Positions 35,354 through 44,190 of a stretch of 64,000 nucleotides of DNA are shown here, piece after piece. Within the stretch, counting starts at the first letter, position 1; the number at the start of each line of letters is the position of its first letter. The stretch is from NCBI GenBank assembly GCA_002967695.1, contig PUHN01000002.1:48223-112222 (forward strand), given 5' to 3'. Both the position numbers and the translations under genes were made by a program. The DNA comes from Rhodobacteraceae bacterium WD3A24 (GTDB taxonomy: Bacteria; Pseudomonadota; Alphaproteobacteria; Rhodobacterales; Rhodobacteraceae). Below the pieces are notes generated by a model. It searched no databases, had not been told where the DNA came from, and saw only the letters and a program-made list of their open reading frames with translations.

Positions 35354-35384
35354 TTGAGCCTGTAGTCGCTACAGCCTCTACACA
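35354..35384 (+). promoter_or_regulatory. MerR-type promoter with 19-base spacer and operator dyad
   Basis: The -35-like TTGAGC (35354-35359) and -10-like TACACA (35379-35384) are separated by 19 bases. This is the overlong spacer typical of MerR-controlled promoters. The spacer contains the dyad CTGTAG-TCG-CTACAG. It points toward merF and merA. Confidence 0.8.
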
Positions 35385-35515
35385 CATCCTCGGTTGCCGT
35401 CGAGAGGTGCCGCGCAAGCGCCTTCGGACGATGGCCCGACAAGGCCCCCGGCCCGTGCCTCGCCGCGCCGGCGGGGCGGGTGGTCGCGCCGGCCGTATCA
35501 GAGGAGGTCGCCCCG

Positions 35516-35749
35516 ATGAGCGAAAAACGCGAGCGCAGACAGACCGCCATCGGCCTTGTCGGCGCTGTCATCGCGGCGCTGTGCTGCGTGACGCCCGTTC
35601 TGGTGGTGCTCTTCGGGGCGCTGGGGCTGTCGGCGGCGCTGGGGTGGATCGACTACGTTCTGCTTCCGGCGTTGGCATTCTTCATCGCGCTGACTGTCCA
35701 GGCCACGCGGGCTCGGTATCGGCGCCTCAACGCGCAACGGAAAGGCTGA
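35516..35749 (+). CDS. merF: Mercury transport protein MerF
   Basis: This small inner-membrane carrier for Hg(II) has 77 residues and two membrane helices. The first helix contains the vicinal cysteines in AALCCVTPVLVVLFGALGLS; the second is IDYVLLPALAFFIALTV, closely matching MerF. The second vicinal cysteine pair usually found near the C-terminus is absent; the tail reads RARYRRLNAQRKG. The start at 35516 follows AGGAGG at 8 bases. It lies 4 bases upstream of merA. Confidence 0.88.
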   Translation: MSEKRERRQTAIGLVGAVIAALCCVTPVLVVLFGALGLSAALGWIDYVLLPALAFFIALTVQATRARYRRLNAQRKG

Positions 35750-35753
35750 CGAG

Positions 35754-37178
35754 ATGAAAGACGAAGAATGCACATCCGGGGGCGCCTATGATCTTGCCGT
35801 CATCGGTGCCGGATCGGCCGGGTTCTCGGCCGCGATCACCGCCGCCGAGGGCGGCAGGCGCGTCGCGCTGATCGGCCATGGCACCATCGGCGGAACCTGC
35901 GTCAATGTGGGATGCGTGCCGTCGAAGACGATGATCCGCGCCGCCGAGGCGGTCCATGGCGCGAATGCCGCACAGCGTTTTCCCGGCCTGCGGGGCGAGG
36001 CGCAGCTTGTCGACTGGGCCGCGCTGATCGCGGCGAAGGATGGGCTTGTCGCGGATCTGCGGCAGAAGAAATACGCCGACCTGTTGCCGGGATATGAGCG
36101 CGTCACCTATATCGACGAGGGCCCCGCGCGGCTGGTCCCCGGCGGCGTGGCTGTCGGCGGCGGGAAGATCGCCGCCTCGAAAGTGATCGTGGCCACGGGC
36201 GGGCGGCCCGCCACCCCCGACGTCGCCGGCATCGACGCCGCGCCGACGCTCGACAGCACGGCACTCATGGAACTGGAGCGGCTGCCCGACCGCCTCGTCT
36301 TCCTCGGCGGCGGCTATATCGGGATGGAACTGGCGCAGATGATGGCGCGGATGGGGGTGGCGGTGACGGTCGTCTGCCGCTCGCCTCTGCTGCCGCGGGC
36401 CGAGCCGGAAGTGTCGGATGTCTTGGCCGACGCCCTGCGCGGCGAGGGGGTCACGATCGAGGATGGCGTGACCTATGAGGCCGCGCGGCGCGAGGGCGAC
36501 CGCGCCGTGCTCAGGGTGACGAAAGGCGGTGCCGCGCGGGAACTGACCGCCGATCACCTCGTCCTGACGACCGGGCGCGCGCCCAACACCGAAGGGCTGG
36601 ACCTCGACGCGATGGGCGTCGAGACCGACGCGCGCGGCGCGATCCGGGTTGCAGCCGACATGCAGACCACCCGGTCTGGCATCTACGCCGCGGGCGACGT
36701 GGCCGACCGCGACCAGTTCGTCTACATGGCCGCCTATGGCGCGAAGCTCGCAGCGCGGAACGCGGTGCTGAAGGGAATGGAAACATACGACAACGGGGCG
36801 ATGCCATGGGTCGTGTTCACCGACCCGCAGGTCGCCGGCGTCGGCTTGACCGAGGCCGGGGCGCGGAATGCCGGGCACGAGGTCAAGACCAGCCTGCTAA
36901 GCCTCGACAACGTGCCCCGTGCGCTCGCCGCGCGCGACACGCGCGGGCTGATCAAGCTGGTGGCGGATGCGTCGACCGACCGCCTGCTTGGCGGTGTGAT
37001 TGTGGCCCCAGAAGGCGCCGACAGCGTCCAGACGCTCGCGATGGCACTGAAGGCGGGCATGACAAACAGGGAACTTGGCGAGACGATCTTTCCCTACCTG
37101 ACCACCGTCGAGGGGCTCAAGCTCGCCGCGCAGACCTTCGACAGGGACGTGGCGATGCTCTCTTGCTGTGCGGGATAG
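35754..37178 (+). CDS. merA: Mercury(II) reductase
   Basis: This flavoprotein reduces Hg(II) to Hg(0) with NADPH. The 474 residues contain the redox motif GTCVNVGCVPSKTM (Cys49 and Cys54), the NAD-binding glycine motif FLGGGYIGMELAQ, GIYAAGDVADRDQFVYMAAY for FAD, and the C-terminal mercury-binding pair SCCAG (Cys471 and Cys472). The N-terminal heavy-metal-associated domain present in many MerA proteins is absent, which is common in shorter versions. It ends the merF-merA operon. Confidence 0.94.
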   Translation: MKDEECTSGGAYDLAVIGAGSAGFSAAITAAEGGRRVALIGHGTIGGTCVNVGCVPSKTMIRAAEAVHGANAAQRFPGLRGEAQLVDWAALIAAKDGLVADLRQKKYADLLPGYERVTYIDEGPARLVPGGVAVGGGKIAASKVIVATGGRPATPDVAGIDAAPTLDSTALMELERLPDRLVFLGGGYIGMELAQMMARMGVAVTVVCRSPLLPRAEPEVSDVLADALRGEGVTIEDGVTYEAARREGDRAVLRVTKGGAARELTADHLVLTTGRAPNTEGLDLDAMGVETDARGAIRVAADMQTTRSGIYAAGDVADRDQFVYMAAYGAKLAARNAVLKGMETYDNGAMPWVVFTDPQVAGVGLTEAGARNAGHEVKTSLLSLDNVPRALAARDTRGLIKLVADASTDRLLGGVIVAPEGADSVQTLAMALKAGMTNRELGETIFPYLTTVEGLKLAAQTFDRDVAMLSCCAG

Positions 37179-37279
37179 ATATCGCCAGGCAGCACCGCTG
37201 AAGAGGACGCGTCTGCGGGGGCGTCGCGCGGGCCGCGGCCCTCGGCTCCCGTCCTGCGGCGCCCAACGTCGGAGGCGGG

Positions 37280-38194
37280 TCATGCGGGCATGTCGCGCCG
37301 GCTCCTCGGCGCCGTTTTCGCCTCGAGCGGGGCGCCGTGGTGCGACAGCGCCTGGCGGAAAGCCTCGATGACCTCGGAGCGCGCCGATGTCTGACGTTGC
37401 ACGATTCCGATCTGGCGGTAATTGGGCGGAGCGCCGAAAGGCTGCCAGACGAGATCGCGGCGCGCTTCGTCCTGCAGCGCGATCATGGGGATGATCGCGA
37501 CCCCGAGCCCTGCGGCGACGCACCCCACCACCGCCGGGATGGTGTTGACGACGACCACCTCATGCGGGGTTATCCCGAGGCGCGAGATCTCGGTGTCGAT
37601 CTGGTTGGCCAGTGGAACCTTCGTCTCGTAGCGGATATAGGGCTGGCTGGCGAGCAACTCGTGGGCGGGCATCGCGGGTGTCCCGCACGGGGCGATCAGC
37701 ACAAGGGGTTCGCGAAGGAACGGTGTCCATTTCAGGGTCTTGGGGACGCCGACATGCTCGGCCACCACCGCAACATCGAGCCGCCCGGCGGCAACGTCGT
37801 TCATCAGATCCTCCGACATTCCCACATGGAGGCGAAAGCCCAACTCGCTGTAGCGGCGCCGAAGATCGGCCATCGCGTCGGGAATCAGGTTGAAGGTCGC
37901 CGATCGCAGCGCCCCGATATTGAGCGTGCCGGTCACCCGCCCGCCCGAGATCGCGGCGCGGGTCTCGTCGACAAGCTGCAATATGGTGCGGGCCGAGTGA
38001 ACGAACTCGGCGCCCTTAGCATTGAGCGATGGCGGTCGCCGCGACCGGTCGAACAGGGGCGTGCCGAGCTCTTCCTCCAGCGCCTGAATCTGCTGACTGA
38101 CCGCCGAAGGCGTGAGATTCACCAGCGCCGCGGCGCGGGCGAAGCTGCCATGATCGGCGATGGCGAGGAGCGTCTGGAGCTGCCGTGTGTCCAT
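37280..38194 (-). CDS. LysR family transcriptional regulator
   Basis: This 304-residue LysR-type regulator has the N-terminal helix-turn-helix MDTRQLQTLLAIADHGSFAR, AAALVNLTPSAVSQQIQALE and a C-terminal effector domain. It is divergent from the second TTT operon with 121 bases between starts, so it very probably controls it. The start at 38194 is standard for the family; an upstream ATG at 38230 adds twelve residues. Confidence 0.9.
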   Translation of the reverse strand: MDTRQLQTLLAIADHGSFARAAALVNLTPSAVSQQIQALEEELGTPLFDRSRRPPSLNAKGAEFVHSARTILQLVDETRAAISGGRVTGTLNIGALRSATFNLIPDAMADLRRRYSELGFRLHVGMSEDLMNDVAAGRLDVAVVAEHVGVPKTLKWTPFLREPLVLIAPCGTPAMPAHELLASQPYIRYETKVPLANQIDTEISRLGITPHEVVVVNTIPAVVGCVAAGLGVAIIPMIALQDEARRDLVWQPFGAPPNYRQIGIVQRQTSARSEVIEAFRQALSHHGAPLEAKTAPRSRRDMPA

Positions 38195-38315
38195 GACCAC
38201 GGAATTAAGAAAGCCTGAAGTTGGTGGCAAGAATTATTCGCTTTCATGGCGCAATACTTCAGTTACGCTGTGCTGCAGCGAAACGACCCCTCAACCACCA
38301 ACAGGAGAGAGTATC

Positions 38316-39266
38316 ATGAACAGTTTTCGCACAATGATGGCGGGGCTGGGCGCCCTGGGCGCGATGCTCGCGCCCGCGGTCGCGTCGGCGGAGTATCCCG
38401 AACGCCCCGTCGAGTTCATCGTTCCCTGGTCGCCGGGCGGCGGCAGCGACACGCTGATGCGGATCGTGTCGAACAATATCGAGCCGTATCTCGGCGTCGA
38501 GATGCCGATCATCAACATGCCCGGCGTGGGCGGCACCGTCGGCCTGCGCGAGGCCTCGCGCCGCGATGCCGACGGCTATACCGTCGCCCAGATTCACGAG
38601 GGGCTGCTGGTCGCCAACATCACCGGGCTCACCGACCTGAACTGGGACGATTTCGAGCCCATCGGCCTGATGACCGTCTCGCCGCAGTATCTCGTCGCCA
38701 ACGCCGATCAGCCCTATTCGACATTCGAGGAGTTCCTCGATTACGCCCGCGACAACCCCGGCGACATCACGATGGGGGTCACGCTGGGCGGTGTGCCGCA
38801 CCTCCACGCGGCGATGATCGAGGACGCCTATGACCTCGAATTCTCCTATGTCGGCTACGAGGGCACGGGCGAGCGCATCCGCGCGCTGGTCGGCGGCAAT
38901 CTCGATGTCGCGATCGGCGATATCGCCTCTTCGGCCGAATTCGTCGAGAACGGCGATCTGACCTTCCTGGCCACTGGCAACCCCGAGCGGCTGGAGCAGA
39001 CGCCGGACGTTCCGACCTTCACGGAGATGGGCAGCGATCTCGAGCTTCTCATCACCCGCGGCATCGTCATGCCCGAGGGAAGCCCCCAGGAGGCGCGCGA
39101 CACGCTCGAGGGCGCTCTTGAGGAACTGGCCGCTGACGAGGATTTCGTCCAGCAGGTCAACAATGCCGGCGCCGAGGTGAGCTTCCGCGGACAGGAAGAT
39201 TATGTCACCTATCTGACCGGGCTGACCGAGACGGTCGAGCGCCTCTCCTCGGCCCTGGCCCAGTGA
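38316..39266 (+). CDS. TTT transporter substrate-binding protein (TctC family), second locus
   Basis: This 316-residue periplasmic receptor has a signal peptide (cleavage near ASAEYPE) and the family segment VEFIVPWSPGGGSDTLMRIV. An excellent ribosome-binding site (AGGAGAGAGTATC) precedes ATG. It overlaps tctB by 4 bases. It is only distantly similar to the TctC at 1056, so the two loci import different carboxylates. Confidence 0.92.
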   Translation: MNSFRTMMAGLGALGAMLAPAVASAEYPERPVEFIVPWSPGGGSDTLMRIVSNNIEPYLGVEMPIINMPGVGGTVGLREASRRDADGYTVAQIHEGLLVANITGLTDLNWDDFEPIGLMTVSPQYLVANADQPYSTFEEFLDYARDNPGDITMGVTLGGVPHLHAAMIEDAYDLEFSYVGYEGTGERIRALVGGNLDVAIGDIASSAEFVENGDLTFLATGNPERLEQTPDVPTFTEMGSDLELLITRGIVMPEGSPQEARDTLEGALEELAADEDFVQQVNNAGAEVSFRGQEDYVTYLTGLTETVERLSSALAQ

Positions 39267-39778
39267 CCGAGCCGACGCAGGAATCGCCTTCGGGCAGGCA
39301 GGAGGCGGGCGAAATCGCCCGCCTCCTGTCCTATGTCGCGATCTTCGCGGTCTCGGCAGGGCTGGGACTTGAAGCCGCCGCGATCCCGACCTCGCGTTTC
39401 GAGGTTCTCGGCGCCGGCGCGTTTCCGCTGATGGTCTACGGGCTTCTCTGCTTGGTCTCGCTGATCGCGATCGTCGGATCGGTTCGACGGATCGGTGTCG
39501 GTGCGATCGCACGCTTCGGCGGCGAGGTGCTGCGCTGGATTCGCGACCGCCGTCTGGTGATCGTTATCTTCGCCTGTTTCGGCGCCTATCTCATTTCGAT
39601 CCCTTGGCTGGGATTCAGCATCGCGACCTTCGTCTTTCTGCTGGTCGCGCAGTTGATCCTCGCGCCGCGCAATCCCCTGTCTATAGGGCTGGCGGTCGTG
39701 ATCGCGCTGCTCTTCTCCTTCGGGCTGAACTGGGTGTTCGCCGAAGTCTTCAACGTGTTTCTGCCGCGCGGAACCTGA
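39263..39778 (+). CDS. TTT transporter small membrane subunit (TctB family), second locus
   Basis: The 171-residue TctB has about four helices, with the family motif LGAGAFPLMVYGLLCLVS after the first one and a C-terminal pair of helices (AVVIALLFSFGLNWVFAEVF). It overlaps tctC by 4 bases and ends 3 bases before tctA. Confidence 0.88.
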   Translation: MTEPTQESPSGRQEAGEIARLLSYVAIFAVSAGLGLEAAAIPTSRFEVLGAGAFPLMVYGLLCLVSLIAIVGSVRRIGVGAIARFGGEVLRWIRDRRLVIVIFACFGAYLISIPWLGFSIATFVFLLVAQLILAPRNPLSIGLAVVIALLFSFGLNWVFAEVFNVFLPRGT

Positions 39779-39781
39779 CTC

Positions 39782-41287
39782 ATGCTTGATGCATTCCTCC
39801 TCGGAGCCGACCAGATCTTCTCGGCCTCCACGCTGCTCTACATGCTGATCGGGTCGGTCGCCGGCATCATCGCCGCCGCGATTCCCGGCTTTACCGTGAC
39901 CATGGCGATCGTGCTGACGCTGCCGCTCACCTTCGCGATGGCGCCCTTGCAGGGGATCGCGGTGATGCTGTCGGTCTATGTGGGCGGCTACAGCGGCGGG
40001 CTGATCTCGGCCGCGCTTCTGGGAATTCCGGGCACGCCCTCGGCCGTGGCCACCACGTTCGACGCCTTTCCCATGGCGCGCAAGGGCGAGCCGGGCCGCG
40101 CGCTGTCGCTGGGGGTGTGGGCGTCGTTCTTCGGCACGGTGATTTCGACGATGGTGCTCGTGGTCGCCGCGCCTCCGCTGGCGATCTTCGCGGTCAAGCT
40201 GGGCCCGTGGGAGTATTTCTCCCTCATCGTCTTCGCGCTGACCATCGTCGCCAGCCTCGTCGGGCATTCGCTGGTGCGCGGCCTGATGGCCGGGGCCATC
40301 GGGCTGGCGATCTCGACGGTCGGCGTCGATCCGATCATGGGGCGGCCGCGTTTCGATTTCGGCGTCGAGATGCTCGAGCCGGGATTGCCGTTTCTCGTCG
40401 TTCTCATCGGCATCTTCGCGATCTCGCAACTCGCCTCCGAGGTCGAGGACGCGCCCTCGGTGCGGTCGGGAAAGTCGCTTGCCACGCAGGAGATCGACTT
40501 CAAGACCTGGGAGGTCATGCGCGAAGTCCTGATGCGGCCGGTCAATCTTGTCCGCTCCTCGATCGTGGGCGTGCTCGTCGGTGCGCTGCCCGGCGCGGGC
40601 GGCTCGATCGCCAATCTGCTGGCCTATGATCAGGCCCGGCGCGCCTCGAAAACCCCCGAGGAGTTCGGCAAGGGCTCGCCCGAGGGGGTCGTGGCCTCCG
40701 AGGCGGGCAATTCGGCCACCGCCGGCGGCGGGCTCATCCCGCTGATCGCACTGGGCATTCCGGGCTCGGCGGTCGATGCGATCCTGATGGCCTCGCTGAT
40801 GGTGCACGGCATCTCGGTGGGGCCGCGCCTGATCATGGACAACGCCGATCTGGTCTACGGCATGTTCATCGCCATGGTGGTGGCAAGCGCGATGATGCTG
40901 CTGGTCTGCGTGCTGTCGATGCGGTTTTTCCTCCGTGTGGCGGAAATTCCCAAATGGCTCATCGTTCCCACCGTTATCGTATGCTGCGTGGTGGGCTCCT
41001 TCGCACTCAACAACCGCATGAGCGATCTTTACCTGCTGGGCTTCATCGGGCTGGCGGGCTACGCGCTGCGCGCGCTCGACTACCCGCTCGCGCCGCTGGT
41101 GCTGGGAGTGATCCTTGGGCCGATTGCCGAGACCAACATGCGCCGCGCGCTGATGACGGATGCCGACTGGACGCTTTTCCTGACCCGTCCGGTCAGCCTG
41201 ATCTTTCTGGTCGCCGCGATCGGTTCGATCGGCTGGGCCGCACATAAATATTTCAGATCGAGACAAAACACGGAGAAATCAGCCTGA
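39782..41287 (+). CDS. TTT transporter large permease subunit (TctA family), second locus
   Basis: The 501-residue TctA permease has IIAAAIPGFTVTMAIVLTLP, YVGGYSGGLISAALLGIPGT and the second-half repeat GVLVGALPGAGGSIANLLAY. Its stop overlaps the start of the downstream gamma-glutamyltransferase-family gene by one base, so import and hydrolysis are coupled. Confidence 0.93.
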   Translation: MLDAFLLGADQIFSASTLLYMLIGSVAGIIAAAIPGFTVTMAIVLTLPLTFAMAPLQGIAVMLSVYVGGYSGGLISAALLGIPGTPSAVATTFDAFPMARKGEPGRALSLGVWASFFGTVISTMVLVVAAPPLAIFAVKLGPWEYFSLIVFALTIVASLVGHSLVRGLMAGAIGLAISTVGVDPIMGRPRFDFGVEMLEPGLPFLVVLIGIFAISQLASEVEDAPSVRSGKSLATQEIDFKTWEVMREVLMRPVNLVRSSIVGVLVGALPGAGGSIANLLAYDQARRASKTPEEFGKGSPEGVVASEAGNSATAGGGLIPLIALGIPGSAVDAILMASLMVHGISVGPRLIMDNADLVYGMFIAMVVASAMMLLVCVLSMRFFLRVAEIPKWLIVPTVIVCCVVGSFALNNRMSDLYLLGFIGLAGYALRALDYPLAPLVLGVILGPIAETNMRRALMTDADWTLFLTRPVSLIFLVAAIGSIGWAAHKYFRSRQNTEKSA

Positions 41288-42882
41288 TGCAGATGCGTCA
41301 TGATCCCCTTTACGCCTCGCGGCGCTCGCCCGTTCTCGCCGACAATGTCGTGGCGACTTCCCAGCCGCTGGCCGCGCAGGCGGGTGTCTCCATGCTCGAA
41401 CGTGGCGGCAACGCGGTCGATGCGGCCCTCGCCGCCGCGATCGCGCTGACCGTCGTCGAGCCGACGGGCAACGGCCTGGGGTCGGACGCCTTCTGCATCC
41501 TGTGGGACGGACGCGAATTGCACGGCCTCAACGCCTCGGGCGCCGCGCCGATGGCATGGACGCCGGAGCGTTTCGCGGGGTCGACGACAATGCCCTTCAG
41601 GGGATGGGAAAGTGTGACCGTCCCCGGCGCCGTAAGCGCCTGGGCGGAACTTTCCAGCCGCTTCGGCGCGCTCGATTTCGCGACGCTGTTCGAACCGGCG
41701 ATGCGTTATGCCTCGGGCGGTTTCATCGTCTCGCCCGTCATTGCCGAGCTCTGGCGGCGCGGCGCCGAGGCGCTGGCCGATCAGCCGGGTTTCGCGGAAA
41801 CCTTCCTGCGCGACGGGCGCCCGCCGGCGGCGGGGGAGCGTTTTGTCAACGCCCCGCACGCGGAGAGCCTTCGCCAGATCGCCGAAACCCATGGCCGGGC
41901 CTTCTATGAGGGCGCGCTGGCCGAGCGGATCGCCGCGGCGGCGCGCGAGAATGGCGCCGCCCTGACGATGGATGATCTGGCGCGCCACCGGCCGGAATGG
42001 TGCGGCACCCTGTCGATGGATTTCGACGATGTCACCCTGCACGAGATTCCGCCCAACGGGCAGGGCATCGCGGCGCTGATGGCGCTGGGCATCCTGCGCC
42101 ACACGCCGGTGCGCGATTTCGGCCCCGACGACGCGATGGCGCTGCACTATCAGATCGAGGCGACCAAGCTGGCCTTTCGCGACATGGACGCCTATGTCGC
42201 TGACCGCCCGTCGATGAGCGCGGTCACGCCCGAGGCGCTTCTCGACGCGGACTACCTTGCCAGCCGCGCCGCCGAGATCAGCGCCGACAAGGCGCAGGAT
42301 TTCGGCTCCGGCGCGCCGAAGAATGGCGGAACGGTCTATCTCTCGGCGGCGGATGCGAGCGGGATGATGGTGTCGTTCATCCAGTCGAACTATGCCGGTT
42401 TCGGCTCGGGCGTGGCCGTCCCCGGAACGGGCATTCACATGCAGAACCGCGGCGCGGGCTTCACGCTCGAGCCCGGCCACCCCAACCGCGTGGCGCCGGG
42501 CAAACGGCCGTTTCACACGATCATCCCCGGCTTTCTTATGAAGGGCGCGGCCCCGCTGATGAGCTTCGGCGTCATGGGAGGGCCGATGCAGGCGCAGGGG
42601 CATCTACAGATGACGTTGCGCACGCATCTCTGGGGGCAGGATGTGCAGACCGCGTCCGACGCGCCGCGGTGGCGGGCGGTCTTCGGGCTGGAAGTGGCCT
42701 GCGAGACGGCGATGCCGTCGCGGACCCTGGCCCGCCTGCGCGAGCTCGGCCACGACATCAAGCTCGAGACCCCCGACAGTGCGTTCGGCTTCGGCGGCGC
42801 GCAGCTGGTTCAGCGCTTGCCGAGGGGTGGTTATGGCGCCGGATCGGATCCGCGAAAGGATGGCCAGGCCGCCGGCTTCTGA
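41287..42882 (+). CDS. Gamma-glutamyltransferase-family Ntn hydrolase (TTT-linked)
   Basis: This self-processing N-terminal-nucleophile hydrolase of the GGT family has 531 residues. The large-subunit motif VSMLERGGNAVDAALAAAIA is near the N-terminus. The predicted catalytic Thr349, which becomes the N-terminus of the small subunit, is in NGGTVYLSAADASG. There is no signal peptide, so it acts in the cytoplasm. Family members include glutathione hydrolases, cephalosporin acylases and oxamate amidohydrolase. The coupling to a TTT transporter suggests hydrolysis of an imported amide or gamma-glutamyl acid rather than glutathione. Confidence 0.88.
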   Translation: MQMRHDPLYASRRSPVLADNVVATSQPLAAQAGVSMLERGGNAVDAALAAAIALTVVEPTGNGLGSDAFCILWDGRELHGLNASGAAPMAWTPERFAGSTTMPFRGWESVTVPGAVSAWAELSSRFGALDFATLFEPAMRYASGGFIVSPVIAELWRRGAEALADQPGFAETFLRDGRPPAAGERFVNAPHAESLRQIAETHGRAFYEGALAERIAAAARENGAALTMDDLARHRPEWCGTLSMDFDDVTLHEIPPNGQGIAALMALGILRHTPVRDFGPDDAMALHYQIEATKLAFRDMDAYVADRPSMSAVTPEALLDADYLASRAAEISADKAQDFGSGAPKNGGTVYLSAADASGMMVSFIQSNYAGFGSGVAVPGTGIHMQNRGAGFTLEPGHPNRVAPGKRPFHTIIPGFLMKGAAPLMSFGVMGGPMQAQGHLQMTLRTHLWGQDVQTASDAPRWRAVFGLEVACETAMPSRTLARLRELGHDIKLETPDSAFGFGGAQLVQRLPRGGYGAGSDPRKDGQAAGF

Positions 42883-42995
42883 GCGCGCGAGCGGCGTTCG
42901 GCCATACCGAGAGCCGGATCGCGGGGCTGGCAAGGTGCACCGATCGGGCGCATCGGCTCTTTCCTGCAATGGTGGGAATGCGTTAGCGTCGCGTC

Positions 42996-44189
42996 ATGCG
43001 TGTGTTGAGGCTTCTCATCGGACTTGCCGTCATTGTCGTTGCCGGCGCAGTCCTTGTCGGCGAGCAGCTTGCCGGGACGACATCGGACGCGGTCATAAAT
43101 GCCCAGGTCAGCACACTGCGCGCGCCGATTTCGGGCACGGTCTTTCTGCGGTCCGACGAACTCGGCAACCGGGTGCAAGACGAGGAGGTGCTCGGCTCTC
43201 TCCACGAACGCTACGTGGACGATGTCAGGCTCAACGATCTGCGCATGGAGCTGGGCCATTCCCGGGCCGAGGCGCGCCGGCTCCAGGGTGAGGTCAACAG
43301 GCTCGATACGCAGATTTCGCGAGTCGAGTCGGAGATCGAGGACTATGGACAGCAGCGTCGGCGGCTTCTCGAAGCGATGCTTGCAGCCGAGGTCGCCGGG
43401 CACGAGGCGTTGCTCGCCGAAGTCGAGCGGCTCCGTCGCGAAGCCCAGCGCATCGAGCGCCTTGCCGAGCGCGGCGTCGAAACCGAATCGAGCCTGCTGA
43501 GCGTGCGAACCGAATTGCGCGTCGCCGGCAGCCAAGCCGACGCTGCCCAGCAGCGGATCGAGCGCGTCCGCGTGCGGCTGGAGGCGGGCGATGCGGGCAT
43601 CCATCTCGACAGCGACGCGAGCGGGCTGTCACATCTCGACCAGCGCGACCGGGAGCTGCGCCTTCAGCGCGATATGGCCAATATCCGGCTGGCCGAGGTG
43701 CGTCAGCGCAGCGAGGTGCTCGGCGACCGGCTGAACGCCGAACTGGTGCGCGTCAACATACGCCGCTCGGCGACACTCTTTTCCAACGTCAACGGGACGC
43801 TGTGGAGCCTGGAGGCGATTTCGGGCGAGGTCGTTCAGCGCGGCCAGAGCATTGCGCGGCTCGTCGATTGCGACTCGACCGTCGTGACGGTGAGCGTGCC
43901 GCGTTCGACCTACAACTCCCTCTCCGTCGGCAGTTCGGCGCGGTTCCGCCCGGCGGACACGCCGGATGTGTTCGAAGGCCGGATTCTGCGCATGGCCGGC
44001 AGCGGGGCGGTCTCGGTCTATGACGATCTCGCCGTGCGGCCGAGCGCGGAGGAACTCGAGGGCTTCGACGTCGCCATCCTGTTTCCCGAGCTGCGCGAGC
44101 ATCCCGAGCTGGGCTGCGCGATCGGGCATACGGGCCGCGTTTTCTTCGAGGGGCGTCCGCTGGATTTCCTGCGCGGCGTCCTGGGGTGA
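42996..44189 (+). CDS. HlyD-like membrane fusion protein of a polysaccharide synthase
   Basis: This 397-residue protein has an N-terminal membrane helix (LLIGLAVIVVAGAVLVGEQL), a biotinyl-lipoyl-like segment (LRAPISGTVFLRSDELGNRV), a long coiled coil (about 85-235) and a second lipoyl half (FSNVNGTLWSLEAISGEVVQ). This architecture resembles HlyD and Alg44-type periplasmic parts of secretion or exopolysaccharide machines. It ends one base before the GT2 synthase gene, so it probably forms the periplasmic conduit of that synthase. Confidence 0.8.
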   Translation: MRVLRLLIGLAVIVVAGAVLVGEQLAGTTSDAVINAQVSTLRAPISGTVFLRSDELGNRVQDEEVLGSLHERYVDDVRLNDLRMELGHSRAEARRLQGEVNRLDTQISRVESEIEDYGQQRRRLLEAMLAAEVAGHEALLAEVERLRREAQRIERLAERGVETESSLLSVRTELRVAGSQADAAQQRIERVRVRLEAGDAGIHLDSDASGLSHLDQRDRELRLQRDMANIRLAEVRQRSEVLGDRLNAELVRVNIRRSATLFSNVNGTLWSLEAISGEVVQRGQSIARLVDCDSTVVTVSVPRSTYNSLSVGSSARFRPADTPDVFEGRILRMAGSGAVSVYDDLAVRPSAEELEGFDVAILFPELREHPELGCAIGHTGRVFFEGRPLDFLRGVLG

Positions 44190-44190
44190 G

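Noticed and set aside
39209..41266. 685-residue minus-strand open frame
   Set aside because: It is antisense to tctB/tctA, rich in His, Asp, Arg and Gln as expected from reversed hydrophobic codons.
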